Shown here piece after piece: positions 1 to 8,600 of a stretch of 25,962 nucleotides of DNA. The notes below the pieces were generated by a model. It had not been told where the DNA came from and searched no databases. It saw nothing but the letters and a program-made list of their open reading frames with translations. The translations under genes were made by a program, and so were the position numbers. Position 1 is the first letter of the stretch, and each line of letters starts with the position of its first letter. Source of the stretch: Tannerellaceae bacterium (lineage in GTDB: Bacteria; Bacteroidota; Bacteroidia; Bacteroidales; Tannerellaceae); the NCBI GenBank assembly GCA_031273385.1, contig JAISRY010000104.1, forward strand, positions 1 through 25,962. Reading direction: 5' to 3'.

Positions 1-75
1 TACTCACATCCACTGTTCCGAAGAGGAATGGGAAGGGCGATTCAAAGAGGAGTAAGTCAGAAGACCTGCCAGATA
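1..75 (+). promoter_or_regulatory. Cobalamin (adenosylcobalamin-type) riboswitch, 5' truncated by window edge
   Basis: The leader of the first gene carries the conserved 3' half of a cobalamin riboswitch. CCACTGT lies at 10-16, GGGAAGGG at about 30-37 and a B12 box (AAGTCAGAAGACCTGCC) at 54-70, in the order and spacing of that RNA family. The 5' half lies outside the window. The bases from 71 to the gene start would hold the expression platform; a weak AAGCT/AGCTT pairing is visible there at about 89-109. The expected behaviour is repression of the downstream uptake genes when B12 is plentiful. The motif match is seen directly; ligand and mode of action follow from the family. Confidence 0.88.
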
Positions 76-129
76 AATGAGGTTTAAAGCTTTCGAGGAA
101 TAGAGCTTGAGACAAACAAGGCACAGGAA

Positions 130-2202
130 ATGAATCACACTTCATCTCTTCTGCACGTTTATCCCACGATTCTTTTTAAGAAGCTGTCAGGTTTAAAACG
201 GCTTTTTATGTTGTTGAACAGAACATTTTTTGTAGGCGTATTGCTGTTGCCGGCAAGCGTTTTTGCACAGAGCAAACTGGATAGCATCCAGCGGTTGGGG
301 GAGGTCGTTGTGGTGGCCGACCGTTACCACGAAGTGATTCCCTCACAGCGGCTTGCGGGGGAGAAGCTGGAGGCGCTCGGCAGTTTTTCCGTCGCCGACG
401 CCATCCGCTATTTTTCCGGCGTACAAATCAAGGATTATGGCGGTATCGGCGGGTTAAAGACGGTGGATATCCGCAGTATGGGCACGAACCACATGGGGGT
501 TTTCTATGATGGTATCCAATTGGGTAACGCCCAGAACGGACAGATCGACCTGGGGAAGTTCTCGTTGGACAATATCGAAGAGATATCCCTTTACAACGGG
601 CAAAAAAGCGAGATATTCCAGTCTGCAAAAGACTTCGGTTCGGCGGGAACGATCTATTTGCGTACCGCACGCCCCCGCTTTGAGAAAGGGAAGAGAGAGC
701 ATTTCAAGGCCTTTTTCCGTACCGGTTCTTTCGGCCTGGCCAACCCCTCCCTCCTTTGGGAGCGGAAAATCAGCGGGACGGTCAGCTTGTCCCTCAACGC
801 CGAATACATCGCCTCTTCCGGCAAGTATAAGTTCCGCTACCGCAAAGTACTTGACGGCAGCGTGGCGTGGGACACGACGGCTGTCCGACGGAACGGGGAT
901 ATCCATTCGCTGCGCCTGGAGGGTGGCGTCAATGGGTTGATGGACGAGGGGAAATGGCATGTCAAGAGCTATTTCTATGATTCGGAAAAGGGGATTCCCG
1001 GCGCGATAGTTAATAATGTATGGAAACGTTCGCAGCGGCAATGGGACAGGAATTTCTTTACGCAGGGCAGCTTCCACAAACGGCTGTCCAACCGCTTCGA
1101 GCTATTGGCCAACGGCAAATATGCCAACGATTGGATGCGCTACCTGAACCCCGATACCACCCTGATGTATATCGACAATACCTTTCGCCAACAGGAGATT
1201 TACCTCTCCCTGGCCAACAAATACGCCATCCTCCCCCACTGGGACGTGAACCTGTCCACCGATTACCAGTGGAATACGCTGGATGCCTCCTTGCAGGATT
1301 TTGTCCATCCCAAACGCAGTACCCTGCTTGTCGCCCTGGCTACGGCCTTTGAATGGCAAGGGCTGAAAGCGCAGGCCAGCCTGCTCGGTACGTTCGTCTT
1401 TGAAAAGATCGCCGGCGACAAAAGGGAGTATACGCCCGCCGTTTTCCTCTCCTACCAACCTTTCAGGCAGCACAATTTCAACCTGCGGGCGTTCTACAAG
1501 CGCATCTTCAGGATGCCGACATTCAACGATCTATATTATACCGATATCGGCAATATCGCCCTCCGCCCCGAATATACGGCACAATATAATGTAGGGTTTC
1601 ATTATGGCACGACATTCCGGCAGGGGGTGATCCACAGCCTGGACGTCCGTGCGGATGCCTATTATAATGAGGTAACGGACAAAATTGTCGCCATCCCGAA
1701 AGGCAACGGGCAGTACCGCTGGATGATGATGAACCTGGGGTATGTCGAAATACGCGGAGTGGATGTTTCGGGGCAGGCCGGTTGGCGTCTCCCCGCACAT
1801 ATCGCCCTCCATACCAGCCTGAACTACACCTTTCAGCGGGCGCAGGATTTCACCGACCCCACCGATAACGACCCCGTCGCCGGAACCTACGGCGGACAGA
1901 TCGCCTATATCCCGCGGCACAGCGGATCGGCCATCGCCAACGCCGTTTACCGCTCATGGGACATGAATTACAGCTTCATCTATGTCGGCGAACGCTATCA
2001 CAACTCCTCCAACATCCGCGAAAACTACGAACAGCCCTGGTACACGCACGACCTGACGCTTGGCAAAACGTTCGTATACGGGAAAATAAAAGGCAAACTC
2101 TCGGCAGAGGTAAACAATATCCTCAATCAATACTATGATGTGGTACTGAACTACCCGATGCCGGGACGGAATTATAAACTGATTTTAAAGATTGAACTAT
2201 GA
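130..2202 (+). CDS. btuB: BtuB-like TonB-dependent outer-membrane receptor, probable vitamin B12 transporter
   Basis: This is a 690-codon reading frame from the first ATG. An ATG at 208 gives 664 aa beginning directly with a signal peptide (MLLNRTFF..LLLPASVFAQ) and is the more likely start, because the 26 residues before it do not look like a signal peptide. After cleavage comes a TonB-box-like LGEVVVV, then a plug domain (VADAIRYFSGVQIKDYGG..) and a long aromatic-rich beta-barrel with alternating polar strands ending in a terminal strand (NYKLILKIEL). The plug and barrel proportions fit the small BtuB/FecA-type receptors rather than the larger SusC proteins. The cobalamin riboswitch upstream and the BtuG-like gene overlapping the stop codon both point to corrinoid uptake. 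TonB family membership is secure; B12 as substrate is inferred from context. Confidence 0.88.
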   Translation: MNHTSSLLHVYPTILFKKLSGLKRLFMLLNRTFFVGVLLLPASVFAQSKLDSIQRLGEVVVVADRYHEVIPSQRLAGEKLEALGSFSVADAIRYFSGVQIKDYGGIGGLKTVDIRSMGTNHMGVFYDGIQLGNAQNGQIDLGKFSLDNIEEISLYNGQKSEIFQSAKDFGSAGTIYLRTARPRFEKGKREHFKAFFRTGSFGLANPSLLWERKISGTVSLSLNAEYIASSGKYKFRYRKVLDGSVAWDTTAVRRNGDIHSLRLEGGVNGLMDEGKWHVKSYFYDSEKGIPGAIVNNVWKRSQRQWDRNFFTQGSFHKRLSNRFELLANGKYANDWMRYLNPDTTLMYIDNTFRQQEIYLSLANKYAILPHWDVNLSTDYQWNTLDASLQDFVHPKRSTLLVALATAFEWQGLKAQASLLGTFVFEKIAGDKREYTPAVFLSYQPFRQHNFNLRAFYKRIFRMPTFNDLYYTDIGNIALRPEYTAQYNVGFHYGTTFRQGVIHSLDVRADAYYNEVTDKIVAIPKGNGQYRWMMMNLGYVEIRGVDVSGQAGWRLPAHIALHTSLNYTFQRAQDFTDPTDNDPVAGTYGGQIAYIPRHSGSAIANAVYRSWDMNYSFIYVGERYHNSSNIRENYEQPWYTHDLTLGKTFVYGKIKGKLSAEVNNILNQYYDVVLNYPMPGRNYKLILKIEL

Positions 2203-3386
2203 GTAAGCAACACGGTGTATTATGGATTGCCGGGCTGATCCTTTGCCTGGCTTCCTGCAGAAAAGACGATGAGATCATCATTCCTGATACCGTTCCTGTC
2301 GAGACGCCCGAAGAGCCGGATCCGGAAGACCCGGAAGCTCCCGAAGCCCTTTCTATCCGGGGGTTTTACCTGCTGAATGAGGGGAATATGGGGAATAATA
2401 AATCCACGTTGGACTATTACGACTATGAAACGGGGGAGTATCACCGCAATATCTTTGCCTTTGCCAACCCCTCCGTTCCCAAGGAGTTGGGCGACGTGGG
2501 AAACGACATTAAAATCTATGGCAGTAAGCTTTATGCCGTCATCAACTGTTCCAACAAGATAGAGGTGATGGATAAATATACGGCTGTGCGCCTGGGGCAG
2601 ATTGATATCCCCAACTGCCGCTATATCCGTTTCCACGAGGGGTATGCCTACGTGACGTCGTATGCCGGCCCGGTGAAGCTGGATCCCAACTATGAGCAGT
2701 TGGGGTATGTCGCAAAGGTGGATACGGTTACCTTTCAGGTGCTTGACCGCTGTCTGGTCGGCTTTCAACCCGACGAACTGGAGATTCAGGGCGACAAAAT
2801 CTACGTCGCCAATTCCGGCGGTTACATGTACCCGAACTACGAAAATACGGTATCGGTCATTGATATCCCCACATTTACCGAAACGAAACGGATTGAAGTC
2901 GCCCGTAACCTGCACCGCCTCCGCCTCGACCGGCACGGCACCCTGTGGGTAAGCTCGCGGGGCGACTATTACCACCAGCCCTCCCGCCTGTACTGGATTG
3001 ATACGCAAAAGGATATATTGGTCGACTCGATCAATGTCGCCATCTCCAATGTCCATTTGGACGGCGATTCGCTTTACGTCTACAGTACGGAATGGAGCTA
3101 CCTCACGATGTCGAACGTGATTACTTACGGTATTGTGGATGTGGTGAAAAAGGAGGTCGTCACAAGGAGTTTTATCACCGACGGCACAGAGCAGCGCATC
3201 AAAATCCCCTACGGTATCATGGTACATCCGCTAACGAAAGATATCTACGTAACGGATGCCAAAAACTACGTGACGCCCGGAACCCTCTACTGCTTCGACA
3301 AAGAGGGCAAACAGAAGTGGAACGTACGAACAGGCGACATCCCGGCACATTTTGTCTTTTTGGAAGAGATCAAGTCGGGGCCGTAA
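2199..3386 (+). CDS. btuG: BtuG-like surface lipoprotein, YncE/DUF5074-type beta-propeller
   Basis: This 395-aa protein starts four bases before the receptor stop (ATGA overlap), so the two are translationally coupled. It has a lipoprotein signal with lipobox LASC (Cys20), followed by RKDDE, an acidic stretch like the Bacteroidetes lipoprotein export signal that sends proteins to the cell surface. A Pro/Glu/Asp-rich linker leads into repeated blades (YLLNEGNMGNNKSTLDYY, IYVANSGGYMYPNYENTV, LWVSSRGDYY), characteristic of the DUF5074/YncE seven-bladed propellers. In Bacteroides, BtuG is such a lipoprotein, capping BtuB and binding B12 very tightly. Position, fold and riboswitch control support the same role here. 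The family assignment is strong, while the ligand is inferred. Confidence 0.83.
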   Translation: MSKQHGVLWIAGLILCLASCRKDDEIIIPDTVPVETPEEPDPEDPEAPEALSIRGFYLLNEGNMGNNKSTLDYYDYETGEYHRNIFAFANPSVPKELGDVGNDIKIYGSKLYAVINCSNKIEVMDKYTAVRLGQIDIPNCRYIRFHEGYAYVTSYAGPVKLDPNYEQLGYVAKVDTVTFQVLDRCLVGFQPDELEIQGDKIYVANSGGYMYPNYENTVSVIDIPTFTETKRIEVARNLHRLRLDRHGTLWVSSRGDYYHQPSRLYWIDTQKDILVDSINVAISNVHLDGDSLYVYSTEWSYLTMSNVITYGIVDVVKKEVVTRSFITDGTEQRIKIPYGIMVHPLTKDIYVTDAKNYVTPGTLYCFDKEGKQKWNVRTGDIPAHFVFLEEIKSGP

Positions 3387-3395
3387 GGAATTGTG

Positions 3396-3770
3396 CTATG
3401 GACGGTAGAGCTTTAGTCCTGGTATGAACGTGAAATCTTTCAGATTAAGGGTAAACAGTTCGAGGTTATGGCAGATAGCGGTAGCGGCAATGAGGGCGTC
3501 TCCTAAAGCTAATTTATGGGATAAACAATATTTCTCTACTAATCTAACAGCCATTACTGATATTTCACGTTGAATAGGCAAAACAATCCAATTATTTATG
3601 TCTTTACTAATAATATGTAACTCATGTTTGTTTTTTGCACCGAAAAAAAGTTCGATACAAGTAACATCAGAAATCGCAAGATTCTCACTTCCGATGTTTT
3701 TGATAATGTCGGAAATATGAATATTGTTTCGGTATGCCTCAATAAGAATATTCGTGTCGCAGAGTATCAT
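3396..3770 (-). CDS. PIN-domain toxin, VapC-like ribonuclease
   Basis: This 124-aa protein has the PIN-domain layout. MILCDTNILIEAY gives Asp5, SDVTCIELFFGA gives Glu40, LALGDALIAATA gives Asp91, and the final LFTLNLKDF block gives Asp112. These acidic residues would bind the divalent metals used to cut RNA, typically tRNA or other structured RNA in VapC toxins. The start overlaps the stop of the upstream antitoxin by 4 nt, the usual antitoxin-first order. The pair lies on the - strand, tail to tail with the BtuG-like gene (9 nt apart), so it is transcribed against the B12 locus. No residue of the acidic set appears to be missing. The RNA target cannot be read from the sequence. Confidence 0.85.
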   Translation of the reverse strand: MILCDTNILIEAYRNNIHISDIIKNIGSENLAISDVTCIELFFGAKNKHELHIISKDINNWIVLPIQREISVMAVRLVEKYCLSHKLALGDALIAATAICHNLELFTLNLKDFTFIPGLKLYRP

Positions 3771-4027
3771 TTATCGGTTAAGCCTAAACGTTTATCAATG
3801 CCCGATGCCTGTCTCCGGAGTTCTTTGGCGTCTATGTCGCGGTCTTTCCACAGACCGAATGTAAGCGGAAAGTTTTCATCGGTTTTTTCACCGGATTTGG
3901 AAACGGTTTTTTTCACTCTCTTGGCAGTGGCTTTTATTTCAGTGTCTATGTCCCAAGACTTTAAAAGGGACAACAGAACATCAAGCTTGCTCTGTTCTAT
4001 TTGATTTTTTAGAATGAGATGTATCAT
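3767..4027 (-). CDS. Antitoxin of the VapBC-like pair
   Basis: This 86-aa protein precedes and overlaps the PIN toxin. The N-terminal half (about residues 1-45) is helical and may give dimerisation, with a Lys-rich stretch (KATAKRVKKTVSK). The C-terminal part (FGLWKDRDIDAKELRRQA) resembles the tail of many VapB-like antitoxins that threads into the PIN toxin groove. No classical AbrB, MetJ or HTH DNA-binding motif is obvious to me, so the DNA-binding mode is unclear. Function is inferred mainly from gene order, size, the 4-nt overlap and the tail motif. A Bacteroidetes-type -7 element lies about 30 bases upstream on the same strand, so the pair probably has its own promoter. Confidence 0.72.
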   Translation of the reverse strand: MIHLILKNQIEQSKLDVLLSLLKSWDIDTEIKATAKRVKKTVSKSGEKTDENFPLTFGLWKDRDIDAKELRRQASGIDKRLGLTDK

Positions 4028-4056
4028 GATCGAAACAGTTTAAATGATTAATAGTA

Positions 4057-4064
4057 CAAATATA
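4057..4064 (-). promoter_or_regulatory. Probable -7 promoter element of the toxin-antitoxin operon
   Basis: On the - strand the bases read TATATTTG, an exact match to the Bacteroidetes -7 consensus TAnnTTTG. It lies about 30 bases before the antitoxin ATG. No clear -33 TTTG partner is visible. The element sits within about 20 bases of the start of the divergent surface-protein gene, so regulation of the two could interfere. Confidence 0.45.
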
Positions 4065-4075
4065 AAGACAATTTT

Positions 4076-5575
4076 ATGAAGAAAAAAATGAAACACACGA
4101 AAAGGGCTGACGGGGCGTACCTCTATCGCTGGGGTATCGTCGTTCTTGTCAGTTTGTTGGGGGCGGTATGTATGTCCGCTCAATCGCCTTACATCCATAA
4201 GGTATATGATTTTCGGCCTGCTCCGGGGCAGTTTGTGAACGATTTGCCCGAATATGAGCCGGGCGACACCAAAGAGGATATGATCCGCAAAGTGGAAGAA
4301 TACATTGCCGGCGAAAACCACAACTATGGCATGGTCTCCCTTGGCGGATATGGCGGGTATATCGTTTTCGGCTTCGACCATCTGGTGGAGAACAAGCCGG
4401 GCAAATACGATTTTAAAATATGGGCAAACGCCTTTTACGCCAATGCCAACCCCAACCAGGGGGCGTCGCGCGAGGGAGGGAGCTGCGAACCGGGGATCGT
4501 GATGGTCTCTTACGACGCCAACGACAACGGCATCCCCGATGATGAATGGTACGAACTCGCCGGCAGCGAATACCGCAAGCCGCAGACCATACACAACTAC
4601 CGCATCACCTACCATAAGCCCGACGAAAACAAGGAGAAAACACCCGACTACGGTTACCCCTACCTGAACGACACCACCTACATCCGCTGGACAACCAACG
4701 GATACGGCGACGGCTACCTCTACCGCAATACCTACCACGACCAGTCCTATTACCCGCAATGGATAACGGACGAAACCCTCACCTTTGAGGGTACCAGGCT
4801 GGCCAACAACTATGTAGACGAAAGCGGACAGGGCAGTTACTACGTCCAGTACGCCTACCATTGGGGCTATGCCGACAACCATCCGAATACCGACAACCGT
4901 TCGGGTTTCAACATCGAATGGGCTGTCGACGCCGCCGGAAAGAGTGTCCAGCTCCCCGGCATCCACTTCGTAAAGGTCTATACCGGCGTCAACCAATACT
5001 GCGGATGGCTGGGTGAAACATCCACCGAGATCGTCGGCGCCGAAGACCTCCATATCACCAAGCGCGATGCCGATGTCCCCATCTTCGCCAACGGTATCGC
5101 CTTAGACCGTACGGCCGTAACGGTGCGCTCCGGCAGCACGGCACAGCTCACCGCCACCATCAGCCCCTCCAATGCGACGAACAAAGCCGTCACCTGGAAA
5201 AGCCTTTCAGAGAAAGTAGCCACCGTCGAAGAGGGCTTGGTCAGCGCACTCGCCGAAGGTACGGCGGTCATCCAGGCTATTTCAAACGACGGCTACTACA
5301 TGGCCGCCTGCACCGTTACGGTGACCGGCTCAACAGGTATGGAAGATACCGCCGACGGCAATGCCGGGGTATATTACGCCGACGGCACGTTGCACCTCCG
5401 CCACCTGCAAGGATACGCCTGTACGGTGGTGACGCTGGGCGGACAAAGGGTACAAGGCTACCGCCGCGTAACGTCTTCGGATGAGGTGCATACGCTCCGC
5501 CTTGTATCCGGCGTGTACATCCTCGCGGCGGAAAAGCGGGGAGAAAGGAAGACGTTCAAATTCGTCGTCTTTTAA
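4076..5575 (+). CDS. Exported cell-surface protein with one Big_2 domain and T9SS-like C-terminal tail
   Basis: This 499-aa protein has a basic N-terminus and hydrophobic segment ending in MSAQ|SP (about residues 19-36), a plausible type I signal peptide; ATG at 4088 is an alternative start. Residues about 37-335 form a Tyr/Asn/Gly-rich domain that I cannot name. It contains an EF-hand-like calcium loop, DANDNGIPDDE (147-157). A Big_2 (bacterial Ig-like) domain follows at about 340-417 (ISPSNATNKAVTWKS.. KVATVEEGLVSALAEGTA). The last 75 residues resemble a T9SS type A sorting domain (VVTLGGQRVQGYR..LVSGVYILAAEK..KTFKFVVF). It lies in the B12 locus after the toxin-antitoxin pair, and similar surface proteins accompany btuB/btuG in Bacteroides. 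A role in corrinoid capture is therefore plausible but unproven. Confidence 0.78.
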   Translation: MKKKMKHTKRADGAYLYRWGIVVLVSLLGAVCMSAQSPYIHKVYDFRPAPGQFVNDLPEYEPGDTKEDMIRKVEEYIAGENHNYGMVSLGGYGGYIVFGFDHLVENKPGKYDFKIWANAFYANANPNQGASREGGSCEPGIVMVSYDANDNGIPDDEWYELAGSEYRKPQTIHNYRITYHKPDENKEKTPDYGYPYLNDTTYIRWTTNGYGDGYLYRNTYHDQSYYPQWITDETLTFEGTRLANNYVDESGQGSYYVQYAYHWGYADNHPNTDNRSGFNIEWAVDAAGKSVQLPGIHFVKVYTGVNQYCGWLGETSTEIVGAEDLHITKRDADVPIFANGIALDRTAVTVRSGSTAQLTATISPSNATNKAVTWKSLSEKVATVEEGLVSALAEGTAVIQAISNDGYYMAACTVTVTGSTGMEDTADGNAGVYYADGTLHLRHLQGYACTVVTLGGQRVQGYRRVTSSDEVHTLRLVSGVYILAAEKRGERKTFKFVVF

Positions 5576-5621
5576 AAGATATCAGTAAACTATCAAATTT
5601 AGTAATCAGTAAAACAATGTA

Positions 5622-8600
5622 ATGATGAAAAAAGTTAGACATTTATTTTTATTGCTTTTGACAGCAACAGGCCTGTTTGCGCAGGAACGGGTAACGACGG
5701 TGCAGGGGCGCCCTTATGATTTCGGCAAACATGAGCCGCCCAAGGCACAGTTCACAACGCTGAGGAGCGGTAGCTCCTTTACGTTCGACGATATCACATT
5801 CTGGACGGGAGAGGGAAGCAATCGGGCGGCCCTTGTCGTCCAATGGAACGACGACAGGGAGACCAACGCCATGGCCTGGGGCTATCAGTGGGACGGCAAA
5901 GCCAATGGCGTAGACATGGTGGCGGCGGTCGCAAAAAACGATCCCCGCTTCTTTGCCATGACGGAATATACCACCTCCGGATACGGCTCGGCCATTGGCG
6001 GACTGGGCTATGACAGGAACGGCGACGGCCTCTTTACCATCAAAAACAAAAAGACGGGAGAGACCCTCTATCCCAATGAGGACGGCCTGTTTATGGCCGC
6101 CTCGGGATACAATTACGATGACTTTGCCGTCGGCGATCCCGAAGACTTCTGGCAGTCCGGATGGTACCAGGGCTACTGGTCGTACTACCTGAAACAGGAA
6201 GACGGCGACTGGGGCTACAGCGGCGTGGGAGCAAGCGGGCGCGTGCTGTCCGACAACTGCTGGGACGGATGGAACTATGCCGTCGACATGTCGACAAGGC
6301 CGTTCAAGGAGGTGATGGCCGCCGAACCGGAGGGGTATACCTACGGAACATTCCTCTTCTCGGGCGACGACACGAAAAGCCAGGTACACATGGCGGATAA
6401 AAAGGGCGCATTTGCCTATGACATCTATGCCGCAGCGAATACGAACCAGGCGCTGCCGCCCAACCTGCAGCAGGCCACCATCTTCGGCCACGACCTTTAC
6501 CTCGTCTTCGGCGATACCGGGGCAGGCAAAGGCAGCCTGGTCATTGCCGACGCGAAAAAGCTGACGCGGAAAGCGGTTATCGGTACGGTTGACGGAAAGG
6601 CCTTTGCCGGCGTTTCACCCGAAAAAGGCTACCTGGCGACTTCACAGGGGATCGTAGTGGTCAACCTCGAAAGCCAGACGCTTGGAGGGGTGGTCTACGG
6701 AACGCAGGCCGAGGCTACCGGGCGGCTGCTTCATGCCGGGGACTACCTGTTCGCCATCCGGAAACCGGACGGGCTACGCATCATTGATACCCGGACGGAT
6801 CAGATCGTCCAGACCCTGTCCGGCGCTTTCACGGCGATCGCCCAAAGCCGGGATGGGACGGTATGGGCGGCTGCCGGATCAAAATTGGTCAGGATCAATC
6901 CCGTCAGCCTGGCTACGGAAGATATCCCGCTTCCCGTCAATGCACGCATGGCGGGGAGCGACGGCCGGACTTTCCTTGCCGATGCCAAAGCCGATGCGCT
7001 GTACTGGGTCAACGACGGGTATGCGAACCCGACAAGCATCTACCGCTATGAAGCGGGAAAGGCCTCTTCGCTCGATCATCCGTTCTTCTCTCTTCCCGAC
7101 CCTAAAGGCGTCCGGTTTACGGCCATCGGGCTGGATAACAAAACGGGACAACTCTTCGCCGGCGCCGCAAAAGCGACGGCGACAAATGCGAACATCCTGT
7201 ACGTCGTGGATGCAGAGAACGGCGACCTGCTGCATGCCTACCGCCCGAATCAAGCTCCGGGCGAGGTGTCGGCGCTTCTTTTCCCCGACAGTCCCCCCAC
7301 CTTTGAAAGCATCGAAGCGGCCTATACATTCCCGTTGGATGGCGCGCCGCTCTCCATTGCGGTGAACGGCATAGCGGTGGATAAGGACGATCCCGACTGT
7401 AATATCCGCCTCTCTGTCCTATCCAAAGACCCGTCGCTTGTAACGGCGGAGATCCTTTCCGGCCAGCTCGTTATCTCCCCCGTCGCCAACCAAAGCGGAC
7501 ATACGCAGGTGACGGTAAAGGCGCTCTCGAACGGGAAAACAAGCAAGAAAGAGGTAGGCGTCACCATTACAAGGGCGTTGGAAAGCATTGCCTTTGACAG
7601 CCGGGCAAAGACCCTGAAGAGGGGAAGCCTCGACACGCTCCAGGTGACCTTTACCCCCGCCAATGCCACCAACAGGGAGGTGTCGTGGAAAACGACCGAT
7701 TACGGCGTGGCGAATGTCAGCAGCGCCGGCGTCGTCACCGCAAGGGCGGTAGGCGAAGCGAAAATCATCGCCATCGCCAAAGAGGGCGAATGGACGGATA
7801 CCTGTACGGTCACCGTCGTCGACGAACCGCTCGCCGGCATTGCCCTGAACAAACCGTCGACAGAGGTCTACCTCAACCGGCGGGATACCCTGTTCGTGCA
7901 GTATACGCCGTTCGACGCCAGCAACAAAACCGTCACGTGGAAAGCCGACCCGACGGGCGTCGTCCAATTAAGCAGCAATTCCGACCGCCTCATCATAACG
8001 GGGGTAAAGCTGGGAACGACTACCCTTACGGCCACCTCCGCCGACGGCGGTTTTACGGCGGAGTGCCAGGTGAACGTCACATTCAATCCGGCGGCCCAGT
8101 TGACGCTCAACACCAATACGGTCGAACTGAACGTCCCCAACTCCGCCTCCCTCACCGCTACGTTCCTGCCTGCCAATGCCAGCAACAGGGATATCGCCTG
8201 GTTTTCCGCCAATCCCGACATTGCCAAAGTCAGCGCGTCGGGCTATGTGACTGCCGTCGCCAAAGGCGAAACGCAGATCATTGCGCAATCCAAAGACAAC
8301 GCGTCGCTGGTAGCCGCCGCAACGGTGAAAGTAGGCTTCGTCCCGGTTACAGGCCTCGTATTGGGGGAAACCGAAAAGACCGTCGCCCTGCCGAAAAGGA
8401 TATACAGCCTGCCGGCCACCGTCACGCCGTCCGACGCCAGCGACAAACAGGTTGTCTGGACATCCTCCGACGAAGAGCTGGCGACCGTCAACCAGTATGG
8501 AAGCGTCTCCCTCCTGAAGCCGGGCAGCGTCACTATTGCAGGCGTCACCGGGGATGGCGGCTTTACCGCCGAATGTCGCCTGACCATCGTCGACACGATC

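Noticed and set aside
2220..3227. A 335-codon - strand frame opposite the BtuG-like gene
   Set aside because: It mirrors the propeller repeats and has no recognisable motif; the + strand frame has a lipobox and coupled start.
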